Assembly: GCA_023055355.1 (NCBI GenBank)
Contig: JALJCS010000015.1
Span: 19,643,516 to 19,707,515, forward strand
Length of the DNA: 64,000 bases
Direction of reading: 5' to 3'
Origin: Agelaius tricolor
Lineage: Eukaryota > Chordata > Aves > Passeriformes > Icteridae
The notes beneath the pieces were generated by a model. It was not told where the DNA came from. It saw only the letters and a list, made by a program, of their open reading frames with translations, and made no database searches. The position numbers and the translations under genes were made by a program. This document shows, one piece after another, positions 48,801 through 58,220 of this stretch. Positions within the stretch are counted from its first letter, which is position 1. Each line of letters starts with the position of its first letter.

Positions 48801-51776
48801 GTGACTAAGGATGGGACCAGGCTCTCGTGGTGGCCCCACACCCCTGGTCATGGCATGGTGCCAGCCCAGCCCCACAAGGGAGTGGTACCCACTCGCTCTT
48901 TTTGGTGCCAGGACCCTTCAGTTTGGTCTCCAGGCCCCCAAAGAAGCCCTTGACATTCTCTGTCTTGGCTGAGGTGTTTTTCAGCAGCCTCTCTGCAATG
49001 TCCTTCTTCTCAGCCAGCCAGGTGTTCGCTGACTTCAGGTACGAGTCGATGCTGCCCGTGGGCTTCTCCTTGGCCTCCAGGGGCAGGGCCTGAGGCTTCC
49101 CTGGGGAAAATGTGCCAGGAGCTCAGTGGGCACAGAGCCCTGAGTGCTGCCAGCTGCTGGGGACCTGCATCCAGCTCCAGGATGCACCACCAGGAGATGG
49201 GGACACCCCAGATCCCATCCCAGTCCCTGGAGGTTTTTATTTTTATCCTCCCCACTCCCATTTTGGATAGAAAATCCAACCCCCCCCCGTGGAGGAGCAG
49301 CCATTGCACACCAAACAATAAACCAAGGTGCTCCTGGGCTGGGGTGTCCACATCCCACCCTGGGGCTGGGATCACCTGGGGGCTGTCACACACAAATATT
49401 CCTGGCTGGAAGCGAGGACAAAGCAGCATCACCACCCCAGCGAGGGGCTCTGCCAGGTTTGCATGGATTCTGGGCTCTTTTCCACCTGGGGCACCCCTCC
49501 AACTCCTTTCCCACGCACAGGACACATTTCACAGCAGCAGAGCCTCCCCAGGGGTGCAGGCTCCCTTACCTATGTAGTAATAGGTGAAACACATGGTCAT
49601 GAGGTTCTTGGCAGGGCTGAAATCGTCCATCTGGTGACACCTGGCACAGAGGCAAGACCCAGTGAGGACACCCAATGTCCTCACTGATGGGAGCCCAACA
49701 GAGCTCTGCCCTCAGGGCCTTTTGGGGGTTCCCACAAAGCCCCAGAGGGTCCCCAGGACTTACTCAAAGAGCACGAGGGCGAAGGACTGCATCAGGCGGT
49801 AGAAGGTCTGCTCTGAGACACACTTGGAGTTGCAGCGCTGCAGGGACAGAGCCCAGGGCTCAGCACAGCAGCAGGGACAGAGCCCAGGGCTCAGCACAGC
49901 CGCAGGGACAGAGCCCAGGGCTCAGCACAGCCGCAGGGACAGCCTCAGCCCCCCAGGACCACCCCCATGGCCAGGGAAAAGAGCACTCATGGCTGAGATT
50001 CCCCTCAGAGACAGCGTTGTGCCTGTCTGGGTTTGGGGTTTTTTTAGGGAATAGGATGTGTCTGAGTGCTGGTGGGATTTAATTTTAAATAAAACGAGTG
50101 AATTTCCTCCCACGTTGCACCAAGGGTGCGTTTAACTGCTCAAAATGCATTTATTCACTCCTGTGTCTCCCTCTGCTGTGGTTCCTCACTTTCCTTCAGT
50201 TCCTGCCTTCCAAAAATGCTTCTCTGGGAGATGATTCAATCCCCTGGCCTGAGGCAGTTTCAGAGCCCAGGCAGGATCCCTGCTCCTCCCCAGCACTGCC
50301 CTTACCTGGGCGCTCACGTATCTCGCAAACCACTCCCTGCCCTTCCCGTCCTCGCTGCTGCACAGCTCCCCAAACCTGGCCTTCTCCTCTTGGTCCAAAT
50401 CCTCTCTGCAACAGGGAAAGAATAAAAAACATCGTTCAAGTCAAGGATGTGACCTGCACCCCCCCTTGGCATCAGCATCCTGGTGCTGGAGGAAGGCAGA
50501 GGAAGAGGAGGAGAGGAGAATCCATTTTGTCACCCCTCGCCTTGTGCTGCTCTTTTCTCCCTCCCTGGCAGGGGAGAAACCAAAGGCAGGGGGAGAAGGG
50601 AAGAGCCAAGGACAGCGTGAGCAGAAACTGAGCTCCAGAGACAGGCAGGGAGCCCCAGAGCAAAACCAAGCCCTGTTGCTGCTCCTCACGCTCCATTTGC
50701 TGCATCCAGCCTGACACGGAGCCACGGAGAGCTGGGGGATGCAGGGCTGGGGGCACAGCCAGGGGCTGCCACAGGGCCCCTGGGCACGTGAGAGCCACTG
50801 GCACTTCCCTGAGCATCAGTGGGGAGAGGGGATGGGGACAGTGAGCCCCTGGCATGGCAATGGGGACACAGAAGGGAGGGAAGCTGGGGGTGGAAGATGT
50901 GGCCAGGAGAGGAGTGCAAGGCAAAAACCACTGTAGCCATGATATTTTCTGAAAAATCCTTTCCTTGGGATTTTTCCTCCTGAGAAGCTGAGAGGCCTCA
51001 GGAACAAAATGCAAACAATGGTTATCTGCTGCTGTGGAAAGCAACAGGTGCATCTGGGATTGGTCTCGTGTGGTTGTTTCTAATTTATGGCCAATCACAG
51101 CCCAGCTGGCTCAGACTCTCTGTCCGAGACACAAGCTCTTGTTATCATTCTTTCTTTTTCTATTCTTTGCCAGCCTTCTGATGAAATCCTTTCTTCTATT
51201 CTTTTAGTATAGTTTTAATATAATATCTATCATAAAATAACAAATCAGCCTTCTGAAACATGGAGTCAGATCCTGGTCTCTTCCCTCATCCTCAGATCCC
51301 TGCGAACACGGTCACAAACCACATCCCCCAACGCCACGAGGGGGAAGGACAAACTGCTGCTCCTGGGCTGGGAGAGCAGCCAGATCCACCCCATCCCCTG
51401 GGATGTGCCTGTCCCTGCCCACTCACCCCCCAGTGAAGATCTTCTCCACGTAACCCCGCATGAACTCGCGGCGCTCGTCCCGCGGCGCCGACTCCGAGCT
51501 CTGGCCAGAGGAGAGGGACTCGTTGGAGGAGGAGCGCCGGGGGCCGCCCCAGTGCTGGGGAGAGCCCCCCATGTCATTCTCGCTGTCTGCGGACTCGGTG
51601 GCATCGCTCTCCTCGGCTGCCACGTCCCCCGTGTCCCCCGTGTCCCCGTTGTCATCCCCCGCGTGGCCGTTGTCGCTGGGGACAGCGGGAGGAGCCGGCT
51701 CGGAGGGGTCACAGGCGGGCGTTTCGCTGTCAAAGTCAATGAGGTTCCCTACAGGCACATCCAGAGGGGCCTCCAT
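42839..51776 (-). CDS. KIAA0513: KIAA0513 coding region, 12 exons, complete ORF
   Basis: Splicing twelve minus-strand exons (51427-51776, 50306-50405, 49764-49837, 49570-49640, 48893-49100, 48462-48502, 47940-48018, 47339-47416, 45826-45855, 43320-43400, 42968-43062, 42839-42888) gives one open frame of 418 residues plus TAG; the human protein is about 411. All introns are GT-AG and all phases match. I recognise the conserved stretches [82 protein letters not shown] and [12 protein letters not shown]. Known of the family: a cytoplasmic, brain-enriched protein with an SBF2-type region, reported to interact with KIBRA, HAX1 and INTS4; no catalytic activity is established and I see no signal peptide or membrane segment. 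The N-terminus (about 1-110) is acidic and Ser-rich, probably disordered. The start has a good context (G at -3, G at +4). Gene identity is very likely; exact isoform use is inferred. Confidence 0.96.
42968..43062 (-). CDS. KIAA0513: KIAA0513 coding exon 11 (residues 371-402)
   Basis: Encodes [20 protein letters not shown] and then [11 protein letters not shown]. Acceptor CCTCAG; donor GTAGGG. This is the C-terminal helical core of the family. Confidence 0.95.
43320..43400 (-). CDS. KIAA0513: KIAA0513 coding exon 10 (residues 344-370)
   Basis: Encodes [20 protein letters not shown] and then ITFGQL, with a split Gly codon. Acceptor TTGCAG; donor GTGAGC. Highly conserved in the family. Confidence 0.95.
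44081..44206. repeat. 42-bp minisatellite, three copies
   Basis: GTGCCACAGGGATGTCACTC plus GGGGTGGTGGCAGCAGGGCT recurs at 44081, 44123 and 44165. The copies are essentially identical. It lies near, but outside, the KIAA0513 exons, in the 3.9-kb region between 43400 and 47339. Confidence 0.97.
45826..45855 (-). CDS. KIAA0513: KIAA0513 30-nt microexon (adds 10 residues)
   Basis: CTCCAG|A GGG AAC... to ...AAG AG|GTGTGT encodes GNTGEEEEK between two split Arg codons. The length is a multiple of three and the phases match both neighbours, so the exon can be included or skipped without a frameshift. From memory, the human protein has a similar acidic insert (GDAGEEEEK-like) at the same place, which makes this more than chance. 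The upstream intron is unusually pyrimidine-rich on the minus strand (45920-46015), as around regulated neural microexons. Use in this species is inferred. Confidence 0.8.
47339..47416 (-). CDS. KIAA0513: KIAA0513 coding exon 8 (residues 308-333)
   Basis: Encodes [20 protein letters not shown] and then RSPTT, with a split Arg codon. Acceptor CTGCAG; donor GTAGGA. The next exon in the transcript is either the 30-nt microexon or, if that is skipped, the exon at 43400; the frame holds both ways. Confidence 0.95.
47462..47712 (+). mobile_element. CR1 3' fragment interrupted by an expanded GGGATGGGAGGAT repeat
   Basis: CAGCTGGGGCTGCCCCTGGA ... CCAAGGCCAGGTTGGACAGA ... GGTCCCTTCCAACCCAAACC is CR1 3' sequence. 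The usual central part is replaced by a 13-bp GGGATGGGAGGAT array (about 47565-47672). It lies in a KIAA0513 intron, antisense to the gene. Confidence 0.85.
47940..48018 (-). CDS. KIAA0513: KIAA0513 coding exon 7 (residues 282-307)
   Basis: Encodes [20 protein letters not shown] and then LKQQPI, ending inside the Trp codon (donor GTAAAG). The [15 protein letters not shown] motif is a family signature. Confidence 0.95.
48462..48502 (-). CDS. KIAA0513: KIAA0513 coding exon 6 (residues 269-281)
   Basis: A 41-nt exon encoding the charged linker [13 protein letters not shown]. Acceptor GCCACAG and donor GTGAGT bracket it, and the frame joins exons 5 and 7 exactly. Sequence similarity to human is weak here, as expected of a linker, so the call rests on splice sites and frame. 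Confidence 0.85.
48893..49100 (-). CDS. KIAA0513: KIAA0513 coding exon 5 (residues 199-267)
   Basis: The longest internal exon (208 nt). It encodes [20 protein letters not shown], then a helical basic stretch containing [17 protein letters not shown], and [20 protein letters not shown]. Acceptor CCCCAG; donor GTGGGT. The end of this exon and the next one are the least conserved part of the family. Confidence 0.95.
49570..49640 (-). CDS. KIAA0513: KIAA0513 coding exon 4 (residues 175-198)
   Basis: Encodes [20 protein letters not shown] and then YYYI, with a split Gly codon. Acceptor GCCAG and donor GTAAGG flank it. The intron to exon 3 is only 123 bp. Confidence 0.95.
49764..49837 (-). CDS. 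KIAA0513: KIAA0513 coding exon 3 (residues 151-174)
   Basis: Encodes [20 protein letters not shown] and then LVLF, with a split Glu codon at the end (donor GTAAGT). The acceptor CCCTGCAG at 49838 is the first unit of a 31-bp intronic tandem repeat (see the repeat at 49838-49950). Confidence 0.95.
49838..49950. repeat. 31-bp tandem repeat abutting a KIAA0513 splice acceptor
   Basis: CAGGGACAGAGCCCAGGGCT plus CAGCACAGC(A/C)G recurs at 49841, 49872, 49903 and 49934 (the last partial). On the minus strand each unit is a copy of the pyrimidine tract GGGCTCTGTCCCTGC. Only the exon-proximal one is followed by AG. Confidence 0.95.
50306..50405 (-). CDS. KIAA0513: KIAA0513 coding exon 2 (residues 118-150)
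   Basis: The acceptor TTGCAG precedes 50405 and a GTAAGG donor follows 50306. It encodes [20 protein letters not shown] and then [13 protein letters not shown], nearly invariant in what I know of vertebrate orthologues. The exon is 100 nt and ends in phase 0. Confidence 0.95.
50932..51316 (+). mobile_element. Solo LTR of an endogenous retrovirus inside KIAA0513 intron 1
   Basis: A 385-bp element begins TGTAGCC and ends GGTCACA. It is flanked by a perfect 6-bp target-site duplication AACCAC (50926-50931 and 51317-51322). A TATA-like AT stretch is near the 3' part. A second copy of the family lies at 61167-61521. No retroviral gene adjoins it. It is in sense opposite to KIAA0513. A 6-bp duplication fits class II (ERVK-like) elements; the family name is not determined. 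Confidence 0.85.
51427..51776 (-). CDS. KIAA0513: KIAA0513 coding exon 1 (residues 1-116)
   Basis: Starts [18 protein letters not shown] and ends at KIFTGG, followed by a GTGAGT donor. It carries the acidic, Pro/Ser-rich N-terminus: a GDxGD-type acidic run near residues 38-50, [11 protein letters not shown], then [17 protein letters not shown], which looks like a phosphorylation-prone, disordered segment. The exon is CpG-rich. It ends in phase 2; the split glycine codon is completed by the first base of the next exon. An upstream acceptor (TTTCAG, exon starting at 51913) would give about 136 bases of 5' UTR in this exon. Confidence 0.95.
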
Positions 51777-52646
51777 GGCTCTCCCAGGGGATGTGGCAGT
51801 GCTGGGGACACTTGCTGTTTGTCCTTTTGTCCCTCACTGGGGCGTTGAGGCCATGGCTGGCAGGAAGCTGGCTAAGGCAGGCAGGGCCTCCTGGGGGGGT
51901 TACCACAGCACATCTGAAAGGCACAAGGACGACAAAAGTGAGGACAGGACCCCGGGGAGCCACCACCATGGAGCTTGGGCAAGGCCACCACCCACAATGT
52001 CCCCAGGATGTCCATCAGCACTGGGGGACAGACAGACAGAGCTGGCTCCTCTCCAGCAGCCACGTGAATCAGCAATCCCAGGGAACGCTCACGTGCTGTC
52101 GGCGCCGCTCGAGAGGGTTTTCCATCCTTTAGCCCACAAAAGGGACAATCAGAGCCTCAGCTCCATATGTCACATTTGGGATGTGACATCTCGTGGCCTG
52201 ACGGGCAGAACTGGGCTGGCAGGAGCTGGCAGGACACTGGTGGCTCTCCAGGGCAGCCCTGACATCCTCCTGTCCCTGGCCTCTCTGTGCTCAGGGCTCT
52301 GTCTGACCCCGTTGGGAAATGGGATCATCTCCAGTGTGGAGCATCCTGGAGTTTAACACACATTGACTGAGCTGGGAATGGGAAGGGGATGCTGGGCACC
52401 ACAGGAGCTGGATTGGGATGAGGATGCAGAGCTCTGGACTGCAGTTAAGGGGTTTGGCACCTCAAATTGCAAAGGTCCTGCAGAGGAGGTACAGGGAGCC
52501 CAGGGATGGAGATGGACTGGGATGCTCCAGCTCGTGCCCATCCTGGACAGCAATGCAGCAAAAGAGGCAAAGAGGCAAACAAAAAAAAGAGGCAAAAGAG
52601 GCCACCCTGAAGCTGTCCCCGTGTCAGAGAGTCACAGAGTACTCAC

Positions 52647-52686
52647 TGAGGGTGTTTCTGGCCCAGGAGGGGGTGAACTGTAGTGT
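52647..52686 (-). other. Candidate non-coding 5' exon of KIAA0513
   Basis: A 40-nt minus-strand segment is flanked by a good acceptor (GGGTTTCAG) and a strong donor (GTGAGTACT). It lies 730 bp upstream of the acceptor that would begin the ATG exon (51913). No conserved protein is encoded. This is a splice-site prediction only. Confidence 0.3.
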
Positions 52687-53372
52687 CTGAAACCCAGCAC
52701 ACACTGCAGCATCCGGGACAGGAGCAGGGACAGCAGCACAGGTGACAGTGGCAAACCCAGGGCAGCACGACAGCAACACTGACACAGCCCCTCTGCCTTC
52801 CAGGGATCTGATCCCAGCACACAGGCAACCACCCCCAGAGCAAAAATCCCCCAGAGGACCAATGTCCAGTTCATCAGACAAACAGGAGACAAAGCTGAAA
52901 GCAGATCTGACGTGTTTCACCGAGCACAGCACATGGGAAAACAACCCCTGGGCTGCAGGAGCAGCCACTCTTCAGCAGCATCCCCCTCCTCCTCCTCCTC
53001 TCCTCCAGGGGCCCTCTGGGGCACTGGACAGTGAGAGAAATACAGCTCCTTGAGTGGCTGGGACAGCAGGGACAGAGAGAAAAGGCACCTGGGGTGGCAG
53101 AACCCCTGCAGCCACCTCAGCTGGCAGCTTCTGTCCCAGCTTCCCTCACACTGAGCCCCTGGCACACGCCTAAAGCTGCTCCCAGGAGCTGCAGGGACGC
53201 TGCTGAGCTCCAGGAGCTGGGCAGAGTTTGGCCCCTGGGAGAGGAGCAGCCCAAGGCTGCAGCACAGCAGGGACTGGCAGTGTTCCCACAGGGATCCAGC
53301 CAGCTGCAGCCTGGCTCTGTGCCCCGGCAGTGTGACCCATCCCAAACCACCCCTCCAGCTGCAGGGACCTCC

Positions 53373-53455
53373 ATCCATCCATGGATCCATCTATGGATCC
53401 ATCCATCCATCCATCCATCCTTGGATCTATCCATGGATCCATCCATCCATCCCTT
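53373..53455. repeat. (CCAT)n / CCATGGAT simple repeat
   Basis: Runs of CATCCATC with interspersed GGATCCATC units. Confidence 0.95.
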
Positions 53456-53519
53456 CTTACTCTCACAGCAGCTGCAAAGTCCCTTTGGCACCGATGCAGA
53501 GAAGGCTCCAGGGAGAGCT

Positions 53520-53692
53520 CAGAGCCCCTTTCAGTATCTAAAGGGGCTCCAGGAGAGCTGCAGAGGGACTTTGGATGAAGGCAAGGAGTGGCAGGACACA
53601 GGGAATGGCTTCCACTGCCAGAGGACAGGGTTAGATGGGACATTGGGAATGAGGAATTCTTCCCCACGGGGTGGTGAGGCTGTGGCACACAG
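53520..53692 (+). mobile_element. CR1 LINE fragment
   Basis: Contains the CR1 landmarks GAGCTGCAGAGGGACTTTGG, GGAATGGCTTCCACTGCCAG and AATTCTTCCCCACGGGGTGG. The 3' tail is missing. Confidence 0.8.
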
Positions 53693-55017
53693 GAAGGAGG
53701 ACTTGGAGTTCAGCCCAGCAGCCCCAGGCAGTGCATCCTGCTCACAGGGGGGTGGGAAAGATTTAACCCCTCACTGACCAGCTCAGGGTAAAGCCCTGCC
53801 CTTGAGTGAAGGCCACCAAAGCTGTCCCAAGGTGTTGGCAGCTGCTGGGGGTGCCTAGGGTCCCACAAAGGTTCTCAGCACAGAGCCCAGAAGAGCTTCA
53901 AACCCAAAACCAGCTGCAGAACCAGCCCTGTGCCCACTCCCCAACCTGCTCATTGCTCCAGCAGAACAAATCCAGGGGAGGAGGAGCCAAAATTCCAAAC
54001 AAGAGCCTCAGGTCCCACAGCTGGCAGCATCCACTCATGGGCTCAGCTCAGCTGCACATGCCAGCACTGCCCAGGCACGGCAGCGCCTGGCTGGGTCAAG
54101 TCTGACAGTAAATGAGGGTTCTGGAATAAAAAGGGATTTTTAGGCTGCTTGGCAGCCTTGATCCAACATGAGCTTCAGCATCATCCTGAAACTCAGCAGG
54201 TCTGACTTTAACCACGAAGCTCAACCAGACAAGTGGAGGCACCAGCCCAGAAATAAAATCCATGAATGTGCTGAAGCCATGTATGGGAATGCCACAGGAA
54301 GCCATGGTGGCCTGAAACTTTGGAAAATGCCTGATTTTACTAAAAAGAAATGCTGGGGCAGATGTGAATGATTCACCTACAGCTGCACATGCGTGCAAGC
54401 AGCTTTTATCCATGACCTGCCCTTGAATCCAGCATTCCTGGCTGGATCTCCCAGCATCCCTAAGCCCTGCACCGAGTTTCCCCTCGGGGCTGTTTCCAGG
54501 TGCTGAGGTCAGGTTTGCTCCGGGCCTCAGCAATTCACACCTGGGCAATGGGATCCAATCCAATGGAAATCCCAGTGGGGAGCAGGCTTTGGTCAAGCTG
54601 TGTCCCAGCTCTCCTGCCTCTCCATCCCAGTGCTCTGCTCCCCAGAGCTGGATGACAAACTGAGATAAATAATAATCCCTGTTATCAGCTCGGGCTGTGG
54701 GTGACATCCCACACGGTGACACTGCTCCAATCCACACTCACTGCATCCTGCACCGAGACAGTGCTCCAGCCTGGAGCTGTCAGGGATGACTAAAAACTGT
54801 AATTAAAGCAAAGAAACCTCTGCCTGCCTCCTCCTGGCCTCAGCCCTGCAGTCTGGCACCCAGACACAGAGTGCAGGAGCTCTGAGAGCCCTGGGGGCAC
54901 TCAGCTGCAGGAAAGGGGAAAATCCACAACCGATGTTCCTGCAGGACTTGGCAGCACAGAGGGGACAACTCTGCTCCTTTGGACAGAGCCAGAGCTCTGC
55001 AGAGAGCCCTGGCACCG

Positions 55018-55085
55018 TGTCCATGCCAGGGGCTCCTGCATCCATGCCAGGGGCTCCTGCATCCGTGCCAGGGGCTCCTGCATCC
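55018..55085. repeat. 21-bp tandem repeat, three copies
   Basis: CCATGCCAGGGGCTCCTGCAT in three successive copies (one with CCGTG). Confidence 0.95.
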
Positions 55086-56789
55086 CGCTGCTGTGCGGGG
55101 GCGAGGGATGCTCACCTGGGCAGCACCTGGCCCCGGCCCGGGCAGGGTTTGTGCCCCGTGCTGCAGCTCAGGTGATGCCAACACATCCCACGCCTCTCTG
55201 CCAGCTGTGCCAGGGCACAAATCCTTCCCAGCCTGCGGGAAAGGGGGCAGAGCGCTGCTGCCTCCTCCCAGCCCTGCTGCTGATGCCCTGCAGAGGAGGC
55301 AGCCCCGGGGACACGCTGGGAGGAGTTTTTGGGACACGCACAGGGTGTCACCGCCGCTCGGGGGCTGGCAGAGCGCCACTGCTCGGTGCTGGCACCTCTC
55401 CACGCTGCGGCCCTCCCTGGAAACCCTCCCTTGTCCCATCCAGCCCGAGGGGTTGCGGTGCCCTGGCACGGGTCTGGCACGGGTCTGGCACGGGTGTGCC
55501 ACCCGCTCCTGGGGCTGGCACTGCCCGGGGACACCGCGCAGCCCCGCGCCCGCGGTTGTGCCAGCCCGGCCGGGCTCTGCAGGGCACCCTGAGCGCCTGC
55601 CAAGGAAAACTCCCTGTGCCGGCAGGGAACAGCGTGTTTCCTGCCGGGAACTGGTCAGTCTTGTTCCCCGTGTCCCTCCCCGGGGAGAACACGCCGGCAC
55701 GGGGTCACGGCTCCGGGCTGCGGACCCGTTCAGTGCCAGAGCCCCAAACGCGCCCTGAATCCGGAGGTACCCCCCTCACCCCTTCCCAAGCACCCCGCTG
55801 AATTTAACCACACAAACCTCCTCGTTTAAACACATCCTGGCGCTTTGGAGAGCCGAAATTCCCCCTGGCTGGGCTGGCCCGTCCCCGCCGCAGATCCCGG
55901 GGCCGGGACGCGCTCCCGGCTTTGTCGGGGAGGCTCCGGCTGTGCCCGGGCCAAGGCACGGCCCTGCTGCAGCCCTGCCCACAGCTCTGCCAATCCCTAC
56001 AACAATTCCCTGCATCCCAGGGGGTTGGTACCTGAGAGCGGTGCCCAGCTGGGCTGGCACGGCCGGGGCAGAGAGCGCACACACTCGGTGCGTGCCAGGG
56101 TCAGCTCCCAGCCCATCCTGAGCCCCCACCAGGATCCCATCCCTGATGAAGGAGGATTTTTGGCGTGTAGGTCTAGAGGATCTTTTCCCCAGCATCACCT
56201 CCTCTCCCGGCCCCAGTCCTGGGGCGCTGCTGCCTCCCAGGCGGATCCTTCCCCTCCCCGAGCCCGGCTTCAGCTCGCACGGAGCACTCATAAACCATCA
56301 CCCAGCCCTTAAACCGGAGCCATTGCCCGGGAATCTGAGCCCGGCGAGCTCCCAGCTTGCCCTGCTTCCCTTCCCGGGGAGCTTTTTCCTTTTCCTTCCC
56401 CCCGCTGCCATCAGACAGCAGATGGCAGCTCCCCATCCTGCCGGGCTTGCGAGGGGAATTAAATGTCTCTTGAATAGACCCGAGCTGCGCAAGCCGGGCT
56501 TTTGTGCGAGCAGCGGTTTCTCCTTTCACACTTCCCAGCGGCGCAGCTCCCACACGGCCACGGCCACATCCCCAGGGAGCCCCAAAACGGGGCTACTTAT
56601 TCTGCAATTCCCATTTTGACCTGGCAAAAATTCCTGCCGGGGGGGGGGGGGGCGTACCAGGCTGTATTTTGGAAACGATCCCCCCGAAAAGCACATGCGG
56701 GGAGAGGCGGGGGGGTTCCCTGCCCCAGCCACCCTCAGCCCCCCATTCCCATGGGAAATGGGAAACGCTGCTTCCAGCCCCCGCCGGAG

Positions 56790-56912
56790 GGGGACACCGG
56801 GATGGAGCCCCGGGGGGACACCGGGATGGAGCCCCGGGGGGACACCGGGATGGAGCCCGGGGGGACACCGGGATGGAGCCCCGGGGGGACACCGGGATGG
56901 AGCCCGGGGACC
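56790..56912. repeat. 22-bp GC-rich minisatellite, about six copies
   Basis: GGGGACACCGGGATGGAGCC plus CC/C units lie in the CpG-rich zone upstream of KIAA0513. Reading frames through it on both strands are repeat artefacts. A run of 14 G lies nearby (56639-56652). Confidence 0.95.
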
Positions 56913-57106
56913 CTTCCCGGGCACGATGGCTGCATCCCCCCGGATGTGCTGAACCCAAAACCAGCTGGAAAAAAAAAAAAAAGCGGGGTGTCCCCTCCCG
57001 AGCGGGATATGGGGCCAGAAAACGGATTAAAGCCCAGCCAAGCGCAGGCCTGTCCCCAGGCGGGGTCACGGCGCCATCCTCATCCTCATCCTCCCTCCTC
57101 CTTTAC

Positions 57107-57370
57107 CTGCAGCCGGCAGCCTCGCAGCGCCTCGGCTCGCCGCTGCCCCGGCAGCATCCGGCAGGCCGGGAACGGGCGATGCAGGGACGCGGGGACGCTG
57201 CTGTCCCTCCTTCCTTCCTTCCCTCCCTCCCTCCCTCTCTCCGTGCGGAGCTCCGGCGCTCCCGGTGCCCACGCGCGGCTGCGCGCTCAGCGCCGGCTCC
57301 GGGAAAAGCTCCCGGTGCCAGCCGGGCACGCTGTGCTGGCTGCCCAGAGCCCTTCCCGCGGCACACGGGC
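57107..57370 (-). promoter_or_regulatory. CpG-rich candidate promoter / first exon of KIAA0513
   Basis: A very GC- and CpG-rich stretch ends in a minus-strand donor (CTGCAG|GTAAAG at 57107/57106), the arrangement expected of a non-coding first exon. It forms the right part of a larger CpG-rich zone (about 55480-57370). Pyrimidine/purine runs at 57208-57240 would lie in the exon. A second, similar candidate lies at 63520-63850; one or both could be used. Confidence 0.35.
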
Positions 57371-58220
57371 AGCGTTTCACCCCGGGAGCGATCCCCAGCC
57401 TCCCCCAAAACCGGCCCCTGTGCCCCCTATATTGAGAAATATTAGGTGGGATCCCCATCAGAGAGGAGTTCTCCACGCTGTGCTGGCCAGCGTTTCACCC
57501 CGGGAGCGATCCCCAGCCTCCCCCAAAACCGGCCCCTGTGCCCCCTATATTGAGAAATATTATGTAGGATCCCCATCAGAGAGGAGTTCCCCAGCCTAAA
57601 GTAGCTGCCCAGACAAATATGCAAAATATTGACCAAACTAGTGTGGGGTCCCCATCAAAAGGGGACCAAATTATCTTAAGTCCCTGCAGGTGCAGATAGC
57701 AAAAATATCAAGGAAAATGAGGTGGGGTCTTCATTAAAGAGGGATTCTCCAGCCCAGACCAGCCTAAAGTCCTGGCACATGCAGATATCCCAAATATTAA
57801 CCCAATATCTTAAAATAATAAGGTGGGGTTCCCAGAAAAGGGGAATTCTCCAGCCCAAACCAGCCCATCCAAGCCCCTGTGCACCCTGATATCTGGGACA
57901 TTCAGCAAAATTAGGCATCATTCACATCAAATTCCCCAGCCCAAACCAGCCTAAGTGCTGGCACATGCAGATATCCCAAATATTGACTAAAATAAGGTGG
58001 GGTCCCCATAAAAGGGGGATTCTCCAGCCCAAACCAGCCTAACTACCTGCACATGCAGATATCCCAAATATTAACCAGAATGAGGTGGGGTCCCCATAAA
58101 AGGGGGATTCTCCAGCCCAGAACTCTTTGTCCAAGCCCCTCAGCACCCTGACATCTGGAATTTTAAACCAAAACAAGCAGGATCCCCACCAAAGGGGGAC
58201 TCTTCACCCTTTCCTCACCT
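57370..58220. repeat. Tandem array: 118-bp duplication grading into degenerate 80-110-bp units
   Basis: 57370-57487 and 57488-57605 are nearly identical (CAGCGTTTCACCCCGGGAGC ... CCCCTATATTGAGAAATATT). After them the motifs GGTGGGGTCCCCATAAAAGG, GATTCTCCAGCCCAAACCAG and GCAGATATCCCAAATATT recur several times to about 58220. It directly adjoins the candidate first exon. Confidence 0.9.

Larger units (their letters stand above)
51914..57106. other. Upstream flank / long first intron of KIAA0513
   Basis: Holds the candidate 5' exon at 52647-52686, the CR1 fragment, CCAT and 21-bp repeats, and, from about 55480, increasingly CpG-rich sequence with the 22-bp array. No other coding exon recognised. 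Confidence 0.45.

Noticed and set aside
56502..57599. 365- and 313-residue plus-strand ORFs in the CpG zone
   Set aside because: GC-rich DNA has few stops, and the ORFs cross a minisatellite and a tandem duplication in incompatible frames.
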